Source: Clostridiales bacterium (GTDB taxonomy: Bacteria > Bacillota > Clostridia > Saccharofermentanales > Saccharofermentanaceae). Taken from it: DNA of 64,000 nt. The stretch spans positions 62,001-126,000 of the forward strand of contig JAFRQR010000034.1 in assembly GCA_017428545.1 (NCBI GenBank), in the 5' to 3' direction. Positions within the stretch are counted from its first letter, which is position 1. The number at the start of each line of letters is the position of its first letter. The translations under genes were made by a program, and so were the position numbers. Shown here piece after piece: positions 1 through 8,613 of this stretch. A model generated the notes under the pieces. It did not search any database. It was not told the DNA's origin and was given only the letters and a program-made list of their open reading frames with translations.

Positions 1-2
1 TC

Positions 3-329
3 CATCCGGAGGCCCGTCCGGAATTCGTTGCGCAGGCGGATTTCGTCGGATCCACGACAGAGATCATGGCCTATGCGAAAAAGAGCGATGAAAAAGAATT
101 CATCATCGCAACGGAAAACAGTATCGTCGAGCATCTGCAGTTCGACTGCCCGGACAAGAGTTTCTACGCACTGTCCAAAGACTGTGTCTGCCATAACATG
201 CAGGCCACGACTTTGGCAGATGTTTACCGTACAGTTCTGGGTATCGGCGGCGAAGAGATCATCATGAGTGACGAGTTGATCCGCGATTCCAGAAAGTGCA
301 TCGATGCGATGCTGGAACTCGGAAAATGA
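3..329 (+). CDS. nadA: Quinolinate synthase NadA, C-terminal part
   Basis: The frame is open from the window edge and ends at the TGA at 327-329, so only the last ~108 residues are seen. NadA condenses iminoaspartate with dihydroxyacetone phosphate to quinolinate in NAD synthesis, using a [4Fe-4S] cluster. The visible part has the family's ADFVGSTTEIMAYA segment, the ATE motif and a final cluster-ligand Cys in VCHNMQATTL. The stop overlaps the start of mnmA (ATGA), so the two are co-translated. The 5' part lies outside the window. Confidence 0.88.
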   Translation, partial: HPEARPEFVAQADFVGSTTEIMAYAKKSDEKEFIIATENSIVEHLQFDCPDKSFYALSKDCVCHNMQATTLADVYRTVLGIGGEEIIMSDELIRDSRKCIDAMLELGK

Positions 330-1396
330 GCAGCGCCTTAATTGCCATGAGCGGCGGAGTGGATTCTTCCCTGGCCGCCAAGATCATGATGGACAGAGGA
401 TACGAATGTATCGGCTGCACCATGAAACTGTACAGCAACGAAGATATTGTCGTAAGTAATCCCAAGACCTGCTGTTCCTTAGATGACGTGGAAGATGCAC
501 GTTCTGTCTGCATGCATCTCGGCATTCCTTATTACGTTTTCAATTTCAAGGAAGAATTCAGGGAGAAAGTCATCGGCAAGTTTGTCGATTCCTACGAGCA
601 CGGAAGGACGCCGAATCCCTGCATCGACTGTAACCGTTATCTCAAGTTCGGAAAACTCTACGAACGTGCGAAAGTCCTCGGCTGCGACGTGATCGTCACG
701 GGTCACTATGCGCGGATCGAAAAAGGAGAGGACGGGCGTTTCCATCTTCTGAAAGCACTGGACGAGACCAAGGACCAGAGCTATGTGCTTTATAACCTGA
801 CACAGGAACAGCTTGCACATACCGTGTTCCCGCTCGGCGATCTGAAGAAGACCGAGGTCCGCGAGATCGCTAAAGATGCCGGCATGATCAATGCCGAAAA
901 ACGTGAGAGCCAGGACATCTGCTTCGTTCCAGACGGTGATTATGTTTCTTTCCTCAAAAAGACCACGGGCAAAGAATATCCGGCAGGGGATTTTGTTGAT
1001 AAAGACGGAAAAGTACTTGGTACCCATAAGGGCATCGTGGCCTATACCCCGGGGCAGAGAAGAGGCCTGGGACTGGCGCTTCCGGCTCCGATGTATGTCT
1101 CCCGCCTCGATGTCGAGAATAACCGGGTCATCCTGGTCTATGACGAAGATCTCCGAAACACCGAGGCCCTGATCGATGACGTCAACTGGATCTCCGGCGA
1201 AGTTCCGGAGGGCGAGATCCGCGTGCTGGCAAAACTCCGCTACCATCAGAAAGAGCAGTGGGCCACCGCCGTTCCGCTGAAAAACGGCAAAGTCCGCCTC
1301 GTTTTCGACGAGCCGATCCGCGCCATTACCCCCGGCCAGGCCGCCGTTTTCTATAACGGCGACGAAGTCTTAGGCGGCGGAACGATCATTGGTTAG
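326..1396 (+). CDS. mnmA: tRNA-specific 2-thiouridylase MnmA
   Basis: MnmA adds the sulfur of 2-thiouridine at wobble U34 of Lys, Glu and Gln tRNAs. The 356-residue protein has the PP-loop SGGVDS at residues 9-14, the first catalytic Cys99 in NPCIDCN and the second Cys199 in SQDICF, the expected spacing for the family. An in-frame GTG exists at 296, but the ATG at 326 overlaps the nadA stop and puts the PP-loop at its normal distance from the N terminus. Its cysteine desulfurase partner is not in the window. Confidence 0.95.
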   Translation: MSSALIAMSGGVDSSLAAKIMMDRGYECIGCTMKLYSNEDIVVSNPKTCCSLDDVEDARSVCMHLGIPYYVFNFKEEFREKVIGKFVDSYEHGRTPNPCIDCNRYLKFGKLYERAKVLGCDVIVTGHYARIEKGEDGRFHLLKALDETKDQSYVLYNLTQEQLAHTVFPLGDLKKTEVREIAKDAGMINAEKRESQDICFVPDGDYVSFLKKTTGKEYPAGDFVDKDGKVLGTHKGIVAYTPGQRRGLGLALPAPMYVSRLDVENNRVILVYDEDLRNTEALIDDVNWISGEVPEGEIRVLAKLRYHQKEQWATAVPLKNGKVRLVFDEPIRAITPGQAAVFYNGDEVLGGGTIIG

Positions 1397-1404
1397 TTTG
1401 TATT

Positions 1405-1470
1405 CTTCGAAATAAACCTTACGGCCCTTCGCCTCACTTCGTTCGGAGGTGCCTTCAGGTTTTTTCGAAG
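1405..1470 (+). terminator. Extended stem-loop after mnmA
   Basis: CTTCGAAATAAACCT and AGGTTTTTTCGAAG form a long imperfect stem around a GC-rich inner part (GCCTC...GAGGTGCC). The T-run lies inside the 3' arm. It probably ends the nadA-mnmA transcript. Confidence 0.5.
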
Positions 1471-1528
1471 AGCGATAGAGCTGATAATCACCTCCGAGGA
1501 ATTACCTATTCGATTTCAGGGTAAAACG

Positions 1529-1537
1529 TGGTACAAT
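1529..1537 (+). promoter_or_regulatory. Extended -10 promoter for sufCB
   Basis: TGGTACAAT matches an extended -10 (TGn plus TACAAT) 92 bases before the sufC start. The -35 is poor (TTCGAT at 1509-1514, 17-base spacer). The same TGG-TACAAT form recurs before the membrane gene at 50232. Confidence 0.5.
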
Positions 1538-1629
1538 ACGCGTGGTTGAATTGAATCAGTTCAAAAGGCAGGTGCTTTTGCATCGGAAAAAGAACTGAAA
1601 TTATATAATTCCCTAGAAAAGGAGACATC

Positions 1630-2379
1630 ATGCTCGAATTACAGCATGTCTCATTCGAAGTGAATGAGGGCGGGCAGGACAAAGGCATCCTGCATGACAT
1701 TAATCTTGTGATCCCGGACGGAAATCTGACTGTGATCACGGGACCGAACGGTGGCGGTAAATCCACCTTGGCCAAACTTATCGCCGGTATCATCAAGCCG
1801 ACAGAGGGCAAGATCTTCTTTAACGGTGAGGACATCACGGAAATGTCCATTACGGACCGCGCAAGAAAGGGGATCGGCTTTGCATTCCAGCAGCCGGTGC
1901 GTTTTAAGGGGCTTCAGGTATTCGATCTGATCCGCCTGGCAACGGGCTCGAAGCTTTCTTCGGTAGATGCCTGCAAGTATCTTTCCGAAGTAGGTCTTTG
2001 CGCAAGAGATTATATCAACCGTGAAGTCAACGCCAGCCTTTCCGGTGGTGAACTTAAGCGTATCGAGATCGCGACGGTCCTGGCAAAGGGTTCCCAGCTT
2101 TCTGTTTTTGACGAGCCGGAAGCCGGTATCGACCTTTGGAGTTTCCAGAACCTCATCAAGGTTTTCGAAAGTATGAGAAAGAAGATCAAGGATAGTTCGA
2201 TCCTGATTATTTCCCATCAGGAGAGGATCCTGAACATTGCCGATGAGGTCGTCGTGATCAGCGACGGAAATCTCATCTCGCATGGTCCGAAGGACGAGAT
2301 CCTTCCGACGCTCGAGGGCACTATGTCTGCCGTTAAGCGCTGCGGCAAGGGACTGACTGAGGAAGGAGGCGAGGAGTAA
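1630..2379 (+). CDS. sufC: SufC-like Fe-S assembly ATPase
   Basis: This is the ABC-type ATPase that works with SufB on the Fe-S scaffold. The 249-residue protein has Walker A GPNGGGKST at residues 38-46, the Q-loop in AFQQPVRF, the signature LSGGE at 137-141 and a Walker B ending VFDEPEAGID, the SufC-type variant. AAAGGAG lies just upstream of the ATG. Its stop shares a base with the next start (TAATG). No sufS, sufU or sufD is beside it, so the pair resembles the minimal SufBC-only modules of strict anaerobes. Confidence 0.88.
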   Translation: MLELQHVSFEVNEGGQDKGILHDINLVIPDGNLTVITGPNGGGKSTLAKLIAGIIKPTEGKIFFNGEDITEMSITDRARKGIGFAFQQPVRFKGLQVFDLIRLATGSKLSSVDACKYLSEVGLCARDYINREVNASLSGGELKRIEIATVLAKGSQLSVFDEPEAGIDLWSFQNLIKVFESMRKKIKDSSILIISHQERILNIADEVVVISDGNLISHGPKDEILPTLEGTMSAVKRCGKGLTEEGGEE

Positions 2380-3305
2380 TGCTGAATCTGGATGCTACAT
2401 CAGACCGCCTTTTGGCGGAAGTTGCCGACCTTCACAAGGTGCCGGTAGGTGCATTTAATATCCGCGCCAACGGTAAGGCAGTCGCGAGAAATTCCTCTGC
2501 GAACATCGACATTATCCCGAAGGAAAACGGCTCGGGCATCGATATCAAGATCAAGCCCGGAACGAAGAACGAGAGCGTGCATATCCCGGTCGTCATGACC
2601 GCCAGCGGCATCAAGGAGATCGTCTATAACGATTTCTATATCGGTGAAGATTCCGATGTCGTTATTGTTGCCGGCTGCGGTATCGACAACTGTGGTCCGA
2701 AAGACAGCGAGCACGACGGTATCCACCGCTTCTTCGTCGGTAAGGGCGCCAAGGTCAAATATGTCGAAAAGCACTACGGCTCCGGCGATGGTGCCGGGAA
2801 ACGTATCCTGAATCCGGGTACGGAAGTCTACATGGAAGAAGACAGCTACATGGAGATGGAGATGACGCAGATCAAGGGCGTCGATGATACGGTCCGTGAT
2901 ACCAAGGCGGAGCTCGGGAAGGGCGCAAGACTGGTCGTTCATGAGCGTCTCATGACCCATGGGGATCAGAAGGCCGTAAGTAATTACCGTGTTGATCTTA
3001 ACGGTGAAGGCTGTTCGGCTGACGTTGTTTCCCGTTCCGTTGCCAAGAATGATTCGTATCAGAAGTTCGATGCAGTTCTCAATGGTAACACCGCATGCTC
3101 CGGACACACCGAGTGCGATGCGATCATCATGGATAACGGCAGGATCCTGGCCGTTCCGGGACTTGAGGCGAATAACGTTGATGCGGCACTCGTGCACGAA
3201 GCCGCGATCGGTAAGATCGCCGGTGAACAGCTGATCAAGCTGATGACGCTGGGTCTTACGGAGGCGGAAGCTGAGGAGCAGATCATCAACGGATTCCTGA
3301 AGTGA
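2379..3305 (+). CDS. sufB: SufB/SufD-like Fe-S scaffold protein (short form)
   Basis: A 308-residue SufB/D-core protein, clearly shorter than the ~470 residues of E. coli SufB. It keeps the beta-helix core and the C-terminal family signature HEAAIGKIAGEQLIKLMTLG followed by AEEQIINGFLK. It lacks the long N-terminal region of SufB. A homodimer with SufC as the scaffold is expected from the minimal (SMS-type) systems. Translation is coupled to sufC and a terminator follows closely. Confidence 0.85.
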   Translation: MLNLDATSDRLLAEVADLHKVPVGAFNIRANGKAVARNSSANIDIIPKENGSGIDIKIKPGTKNESVHIPVVMTASGIKEIVYNDFYIGEDSDVVIVAGCGIDNCGPKDSEHDGIHRFFVGKGAKVKYVEKHYGSGDGAGKRILNPGTEVYMEEDSYMEMEMTQIKGVDDTVRDTKAELGKGARLVVHERLMTHGDQKAVSNYRVDLNGEGCSADVVSRSVAKNDSYQKFDAVLNGNTACSGHTECDAIIMDNGRILAVPGLEANNVDAALVHEAAIGKIAGEQLIKLMTLGLTEAEAEEQIINGFLK

Positions 3306-3331
3306 TTTTTAAAAGAGAATAAGTGATCAGC

Positions 3332-3378
3332 AAGGCTGTGTGTTTACGGGGAGCGCCCGAAAATACACGGCCTTTTTT
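3332..3378 (+). terminator. Terminator of sufCB
   Basis: AAGGCTGTGTGTTT pairs with AAATACACGGCCTT through two G-U pairs, followed by TTTTTT. Confidence 0.75.
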
Positions 3379-3486
3379 CATGCGGGGAATCCGGCTGGAA
3401 ATTTTTATGTTCGGATGTGTGACCAAACGCGTTTATTATTTATCTAATGGGTATATCGAAAAAAGCGCTTATTTCATTCAGTTAAG

Positions 3487-3514
3487 AAAAAGGACGGCGG
3501 ATGCCGTCCTTTTC
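3487..3514 (-). terminator. Terminator of tRNA-Ala
   Basis: A perfect hairpin AGGACGGC-GGAT-GCCGTCCT with A-tracts and T-tracts on either side lies a few bases past the 3' end of the leftward tRNA gene. It can act in both directions. Confidence 0.75.
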
Positions 3515-3518
3515 TTTA

Positions 3519-3594
3519 TGGTGGAGCATATGAGGATCGAACTCACGACCTCCAGATTGCGAACCTGGCGCTCTCCCAGCTGAGCTAATGCCCC
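3519..3594 (-). tRNA. tRNA-Ala (anticodon CGC)
   Basis: The complement folds as a complete 76-base tRNA: acceptor GGGGCAT/ATGCTCC with the alanine identity pair G3-U70, D-arm AGCTCAGCTGGGAGAGC, anticodon stem CCAGG/TCTGG around TTCGCAA (CGC, reading GCG), the T-loop TTCGATC, and an encoded CCA. A rightward open frame over it is an antisense artefact. Confidence 0.95.
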
Positions 3595-3607
3595 GAATTA
3601 CTTCCCT

Positions 3608-3636
3608 ATTATCGTGGTTGACACTATAAATGTCAA
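3608..3636 (-). promoter_or_regulatory. Promoter of tRNA-Ala
   Basis: On the minus strand TTGACA and GATAAT are separated by exactly 17 bases, ending 14 bases before the tRNA. The -35 lies in an inverted repeat (TTGACA-7-TGTCAA, 3618-3636), so a second TTGACA faces the rightward gene. Confidence 0.85.
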
Positions 3637-3657
3637 GGCGAATTTTCCCGTCTTCTG

Positions 3658-3666
3658 TGGTATAGT
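3658..3666 (+). promoter_or_regulatory. Extended -10 promoter of the surface protein
   Basis: TGGTATAGT, an extended -10, lies 32 bases before the ATG at 3698 and back-to-back with the tRNA promoter. Confidence 0.5.
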
Positions 3667-3697
3667 AGGTGGAAGAAAAAGGGAAAGGGAGTATCCG

Positions 3698-4861
3698 ATG
3701 AAGATCTTAAAAAGAATCATCAGTATCGCCTGTGCGGCAGCTGTCCTGATGGGGATATGTGCCGCGTCGGCAGCAGCTTCGGAAAAAGAAGCGGACACGC
3801 TTATCGTGGACGGAAAGACTTTTTCTTCGACAAGAAACTGCAAAGGTGACAACTGGAAATATAATGCCGAATCTCACACTCTTTCCTTAAACGGGTACGA
3901 CGGTATGTTCATCGATCTGGGCACGCAGGAGAATGCGGTGATCGAGCTTTCCGGCGAAAACAAAGTCGTTTCGCACGTGCAATCCCCGGCGATCCTGGTG
4001 GAAGGAAACCTGACGGTCACGGGCGAAGGCTCGCTCTCCCTGGAGGTGGACGCGTGCCATAGTGCGGTCTGCGCGCAGGGCGGATCGCTAACGATAGAAA
4101 ACACGAAGATCTCCGTGAAAGGAAGCGGAGAAATCCCTGAGGCCGCATATCTTCTTACGGCGGATAATACGGTTTCGGTGACGGGATCCGATATCTCGAT
4201 CGAAGATTCGATCACGGGCTCCGGCGGAGCAGTCGGCGCCATGAACGGAGATATCCTTTTAAATGAAGGATGTAAGCTTTCCGTTCATACCGCGACAAAA
4301 GGACTTGCGGCCTTAAACGGCAAGATCTCGATCCTGGGAGAAGGTACGAATGTAGACATCTCGGCTTCTGAAAACTCGGTCTATGCGAAATCCGGGATCA
4401 CGATTGAAGAGCCGGCCAAGCTTCGCGCGGAAAGCAAAAATGCGGTCACGTCGGTATACTGCCCGGAGGGAAGCATCGTCTTTAACTCCGTTTCGGTGGA
4501 TATCACATCGGCAAGCGCCGCCATGGCGGCAAAGTCGATCCAGATGAACGGCTGCTATATCAGCGATCCGTTTGACTGCCTGATCTCCGAGGTCTCGGAA
4601 CTTCAGACGGTGACTCTTTATGACGAGGTCTGGGGAGAAGTGCACATCATTACAGGGATCGCCCCGACACCGACGCCGACCCCCACGCCGACGCCGACCC
4701 CGATCCCGACTCCGACGACTGAGCCGGAAGAGTTCGGAAATACCAGCAGAGGAATCACACCCCGCATGATCATTGGAGGTGTTCTGGTCGTTGCTGCTTT
4801 GGCTGTATTTGCGGCGATCCTGATTAAAGAACTCCGATCTCGATCTCGTTACCGTCGATAA
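3698..4861 (+). CDS. Secreted beta-helix-like surface protein with C-terminal membrane anchor
   Basis: A 387-residue protein. The start is set by GGGAAAGGGAG 5-8 bases upstream and a signal peptide (MKILKRI, hydrophobic core, ASAAAS cleavage region). The body (~35-320) has short repeats of the type found in right-handed beta-helix carbohydrate-binding proteins (LSGENKVV, LTVTGEGSL, VSVTGSDIS). A Pro-Thr linker of about nine PT/PIP units follows, then a TM segment (MIIGGVLVVAALAVFAAILI) and a basic tail. It is probably exposed on the cell. The last 38 bases overlap the convergent GH31 gene. Confidence 0.7.
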   Translation: MKILKRIISIACAAAVLMGICAASAAASEKEADTLIVDGKTFSSTRNCKGDNWKYNAESHTLSLNGYDGMFIDLGTQENAVIELSGENKVVSHVQSPAILVEGNLTVTGEGSLSLEVDACHSAVCAQGGSLTIENTKISVKGSGEIPEAAYLLTADNTVSVTGSDISIEDSITGSGGAVGAMNGDILLNEGCKLSVHTATKGLAALNGKISILGEGTNVDISASENSVYAKSGITIEEPAKLRAESKNAVTSVYCPEGSIVFNSVSVDITSASAAMAAKSIQMNGCYISDPFDCLISEVSELQTVTLYDEVWGEVHIITGIAPTPTPTPTPTPTPIPTPTTEPEEFGNTSRGITPRMIIGGVLVVAALAVFAAILIKELRSRSRYRR

Positions 4862-7202
4862 TGATCATCGTTCCCCATTCATTTAATTCCGGAATACCGA
4901 CGCTTGTCGAACCGATGCGGAAGATGTTGGCAAGGACGAGTCGTGTCTGACCGTAAATGCCCTGTGTGCGGACGGTGATCTTGCCGTCGTGCTTCAGTGC
5001 TTTTACCGAACCGAGCGCCTTAAGATCGGCGGAATAGACATCTGCGCTGACTTCTTTTCCTTCGGGGAGTTCAAAGAGCGTGATGGTCAGGTTTTCCATG
5101 TAGTTGTATACAGGTTTTTCGTCAAAAGCACCGGCGATGATGATCGAGCCCGGACGGACCAGGATCGGCATCGTGTCATAGCCGTGCTGCTCGTTTTTCC
5201 AGATCGGACCTTCGACACGTTCTCTGGTGAGGAGGTTGGTCCATGTGCCGGACGGTACATAGTATCTGACGATGCCGTCTTCGGAAGTGATCGGCGCGAT
5301 CAGAAGTGACCGGCCGAGCATGTACTGCTGCTCGAGATTATAGGTGTTCTGGTCTTCCGGGAATTCCAGCATCATCGGGCGGGTCATCGGGATACCGATG
5401 GAACCCGATTCCACGGCGCTCGAGAAAATATATGGCATAAGTCCGAGCTTAAACTTCGAGAACAGCAAGGTCTCGTTCATCGCTTCGGTACCGTACTGCC
5501 ACGGTACGCGGAAAGTTCTGACACCTCCGAATACACCGTTCGGAAGGAACATGGCGGCCTGGTGCCAGCGCATATAAAGATCCGGCGTGCTTTCGTCGGA
5601 AAGTCCTCCGATGTTTTCGCTCCAGAACGGGAAGCCGCTCAGGGAAAGGGAAAGACCGGAACTTAATGCCGTGCGCATGCCTTCGTAGGACGGGTCTTCG
5701 TTATCGAGCGCCATGAACGGGAACTGATGAGATCCGATAAAGCCGGAGTGACCGAGGATGCATGCATTGTTTTCTCCGTATCTTCTTCTCAGAAGATCGT
5801 AAACGGCTTCTTCATAAAGATAAGAATACAGATTGTGCATGCTGCCGGCTTCGAATTCGTTTCTGTAAGTGATCCCGTACTCGGCCGCCTTCGCGCCGTA
5901 AGCCGGAGATCGGGAAGGGGCATCGCCGCCGTTGTCGAGACGGAATGCATCAACGCCCATTTTGATGAGATCGTCGAGGAATTTCTGGTACCAGGAACGG
6001 GCGACGAGGTTCGAAAAGTCCACAAGACCTGCTCCCGGCGAAACAGCGTCAGACTGGTACATGTCACCGTTTCCGTAATTGATATAGTAGTTGCCTTCAA
6101 ACCCTTCCTGGAACATCGGCGATTTCTGCGAGATATAAGGTGTGATCCAGACGCAGACACGGATACCGTTGTCGTGCAGGGTCTTGATCATCTGGTGCGG
6201 GTTCGGGAATCTCGTCTTATCCCAAAGAAGGGAGGACCACTCAAAACCTTTCATCCAGTATGGACCGAAGTGGATGACGGAAAGAGGCATGCCCATATTC
6301 TCGACCTGTTCGACCAGATCCAGGACGGAGTCTTCGTCGCAGACTTCATAGAACGGGGCGGAAAGCCAGGAGCCGAAAGACCAGGCCGGCGGGATCGCCG
6401 GGCGTCCGATCAGCTCGGAATACGAGTCGAGAACGTGCTTCATGGAAGCGCCGCCGATGATGATGTATTCCATGGATTCCCCCTCGAGAGAGAACTGTGT
6501 TCTGGCAACGGGTCCGTCTGCGGAAATGTCTGTTGTGGCGTCATTGGCGATCTCGAAAGATACGCACTCGGTGCTGTTGACGAGCACGCCGTAGCCTCGG
6601 GAAGAAATGAAGAACGGGACGCACTTCGCCGAACGGCCGAACTTCATGCCGGCATCTTCGTTCCAGATGTCGAAAGAGCCGCCGTTTCGGATGATGCTTC
6701 CGGGAGCTTCTCCCAGACCATAGATATATTCGCCTTCGCTTAAGGATAACTGTTCACGGATGTATGTCTTTCCGTCGGGTGCGGTGACGTGCGCCATGCC
6801 GCCGATCTCGGTGGCGGTCAGATAGCGTCCCGCGTAGTAGAAAGAGATGCCCCACTGTCCGTTTTTGCTGATGCGCATTTCCAGAAGGCTGGCAGTGTAA
6901 CTATAGTATTCTTCGGTCTCGCTGCTGACGGGCTCGATGATGGTCTTGTTAAGTTCAAGCGCGGCTTTGACGGCGCGGCTGCCTTTGTGGTTGGTGATCT
7001 TCACGGAAAACATGTTGGCGCCGACGGCGTTGATCGTTACGGAAAGAAGTCCGCAGCCGAAGGCCGAGAGGGAGTTTTCCTGTTCGCGGTAAGGCGCGAA
7101 AAGAGTAATGCCGGAATCGGAATAATCGATATCCGCGATCTCTTTCGGGATCTGCAGCGTGTATCCTTCTTTTACCATCCAAAGACCATCTGTGAATTTC
7201 AT
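4824..7202 (-). CDS. GH31 family alpha-glycosidase (alpha-xylosidase/glucosidase-like)
   Basis: A 792-residue glycoside hydrolase of family 31, similar in layout to YicI alpha-xylosidase. No signal peptide is present, so it is probably cytoplasmic and acts on imported oligosaccharides. The TIM-barrel nucleophile is D423 in DAFRLDNGGD and the probable acid/base is D500 in FMALDNEDP, followed by the family segment SLSGFPFWSENIGG. AGGAG lies before the ATG and TATAAT (7270-7275, minus strand) is a likely -10. The LDNGG around the nucleophile differs from the TDFGE of YicI, so the substrate is uncertain. Confidence 0.88.
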   Translation of the reverse strand: MKFTDGLWMVKEGYTLQIPKEIADIDYSDSGITLFAPYREQENSLSAFGCGLLSVTINAVGANMFSVKITNHKGSRAVKAALELNKTIIEPVSSETEEYYSYTASLLEMRISKNGQWGISFYYAGRYLTATEIGGMAHVTAPDGKTYIREQLSLSEGEYIYGLGEAPGSIIRNGGSFDIWNEDAGMKFGRSAKCVPFFISSRGYGVLVNSTECVSFEIANDATTDISADGPVARTQFSLEGESMEYIIIGGASMKHVLDSYSELIGRPAIPPAWSFGSWLSAPFYEVCDEDSVLDLVEQVENMGMPLSVIHFGPYWMKGFEWSSLLWDKTRFPNPHQMIKTLHDNGIRVCVWITPYISQKSPMFQEGFEGNYYINYGNGDMYQSDAVSPGAGLVDFSNLVARSWYQKFLDDLIKMGVDAFRLDNGGDAPSRSPAYGAKAAEYGITYRNEFEAGSMHNLYSYLYEEAVYDLLRRRYGENNACILGHSGFIGSHQFPFMALDNEDPSYEGMRTALSSGLSLSLSGFPFWSENIGGLSDESTPDLYMRWHQAAMFLPNGVFGGVRTFRVPWQYGTEAMNETLLFSKFKLGLMPYIFSSAVESGSIGIPMTRPMMLEFPEDQNTYNLEQQYMLGRSLLIAPITSEDGIVRYYVPSGTWTNLLTRERVEGPIWKNEQHGYDTMPILVRPGSIIIAGAFDEKPVYNYMENLTITLFELPEGKEVSADVYSADLKALGSVKALKHDGKITVRTQGIYGQTRLVLANIFRIGSTSVGIPELNEWGTMIIIDGNEIEIGVL

Positions 7203-7349
7203 GTTCAGTTCTCCTTCTTGAAGTGCCCCAAAACAGTGCTTTTTGCGTAGAAAACGCTTCTCCGGTTAAATTATAACAGTTCAATTCTCAAGGAAAGGGA
7301 CAGAAATCCTACTACTGTGTTTCATTTATGTGAAAGTGACAGGTTATGT

Positions 7350-7355
7350 TATACT
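7350..7355 (+). promoter_or_regulatory. Possible -10 element (ADH-cca)
   Basis: TATACT lies 58 bases before the ATG at 7414; a weak TTTCA-TGAAA inverted repeat (about 7321-7335) is just upstream. No good -35 is seen. Confidence 0.3.
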
Positions 7356-7413
7356 GATTTAAGAAAAAAGAACCCGGCCCGATGTTTTTCGGGCAGAAGG
7401 AGCTTGAGCATCC

Positions 7414-8613
7414 ATGGCTTCGACAAAAGAACTCGCCCGTTACGCGAAAAAGATGAATGACCGCCGACAGATAATACTGGCGGATGAGGGTGCGTTCTCT
7501 AAACTTGCCGGACACCTGCTCGAAAACGGCTACAGGCGTGTTTTCCTGATCTGCGGAAAACAGACGCAGAAACTGAAACTATTTGATTCCTTCGTTGAAG
7601 AACTCCAGAGTAACGGTGCCCGCTGCTTTGTCTGGGCGCACTCCGGACAGATGGCGACTCATGCCGCGATCGAGTCCTGCGCTTACCAGTGCCAGCAGTA
7701 TAACTGTGAAGTGATCGTTTCTTTCGGCGGCGGATCCGTGATCGACCTCGGAAAGATGGTGGCCGCATGGCTGAAAAATACCGACAGATCCCTGTATCAG
7801 ATGAGAGGGATCGGCCGCATCAAGAATCCCGGTCTTCCGCACTACGCGGTGTCGACGACCTGCAGCGGCGCGGAAAGCTCCGCGTGTGCTTTTGTACTTG
7901 CCGACCACCAGATCTTCATGTATTTCAGTGAACACCTGATCCCGACGGCTGTCGTTCTCGATCCGAATCTCGTTTTGCGTCTTCCGATGGAGAATATGGC
8001 ATCTGCGTCTGTTCTCGCGCTGACTCACGCGATCGAAGCGTTTGTCAATCCGCTCGCCGGAGAGTTCCCGGCCGAAAGAGCGAATCTTCTGATCGCGCTG
8101 CCGATCTTCTTTACATACATGGAAAAGTCCTATAAGCACGGTTCCGGAAACGACGCGTATCTTCAGATGATGATGGCACCCTACTATTCCGGTGTTGCGT
8201 CAAGGCGGCTCGGATACGGCATGACACACAGTCTGGCCACCTATATTTCCTATAAGTACAAGGTCTCGGCCGGAAGGACGTGCGCGATCCTTTTGCCGGC
8301 GATCCTGGAATATGAGTTTAATGAAGTGAAGGCGGATCTTGCCCTTCTTGCAAGAACGGCGCATATCTGTTCCGCAAGAGCGACGGAAGAAGAAGCGGCC
8401 CGGGCTTTCATCAACGGATTCCGAAGCATCTGCCGCCGTGTGGATATGCCCGAGGATCTGTCGTTCCTGAAGAGTGAAGATATGAATGAAATTACCAGGC
8501 TGGCGCTTTTTGACGCGGAGACCTGGGACCTGCCGAAAAGGATGACCCAGAAGACTGCTGTCTCCATCTTGAAAAAGGTAAGATACGGAGAGCAAAGCGC
8601 AAATGGATTCTGA
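7414..8613 (+). CDS. Iron-alcohol-dehydrogenase family protein with altered metal site
   Basis: A 399-residue member of the group III (iron-dependent) ADH fold. The nucleotide-binding motif GGGSVID is at 105-111 and the C-terminal helical domain is recognisable. Aligned by motif with FucO-type enzymes, two metal ligands remain (H205 in LTHAIEAF, H272 in GMTHSL), but the usual Asp four residues before the first His is L201, and the last His, 14 residues after H272, is A286. H-to-T also occurs at 276. The fold is secure but classical Fe or Zn-dependent dehydrogenase activity is doubtful. It overlaps cca by 11 bases. Confidence 0.8.
   Translation: MASTKELARYAKKMNDRRQIILADEGAFSKLAGHLLENGYRRVFLICGKQTQKLKLFDSFVEELQSNGARCFVWAHSGQMATHAAIESCAYQCQQYNCEVIVSFGGGSVIDLGKMVAAWLKNTDRSLYQMRGIGRIKNPGLPHYAVSTTCSGAESSACAFVLADHQIFMYFSEHLIPTAVVLDPNLVLRLPMENMASASVLALTHAIEAFVNPLAGEFPAERANLLIALPIFFTYMEKSYKHGSGNDAYLQMMMAPYYSGVASRRLGYGMTHSLATYISYKYKVSAGRTCAILLPAILEYEFNEVKADLALLARTAHICSARATEEEAARAFINGFRSICRRVDMPEDLSFLKSEDMNEITRLALFDAETWDLPKRMTQKTAVSILKKVRYGEQSANGF

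Noticed and set aside
3323..3583. Rightward open frame of 86 codons ending in MRIELTTSRLRTWRSPS-like sequence
   Set aside because: Its 3' half is the antisense of tRNA-Ala; it has no ribosome site and spans two terminators.
4661..4720. CCGACG-type tandem repeat
   Set aside because: It encodes the Pro-Thr linker of the surface protein and is explained by that.
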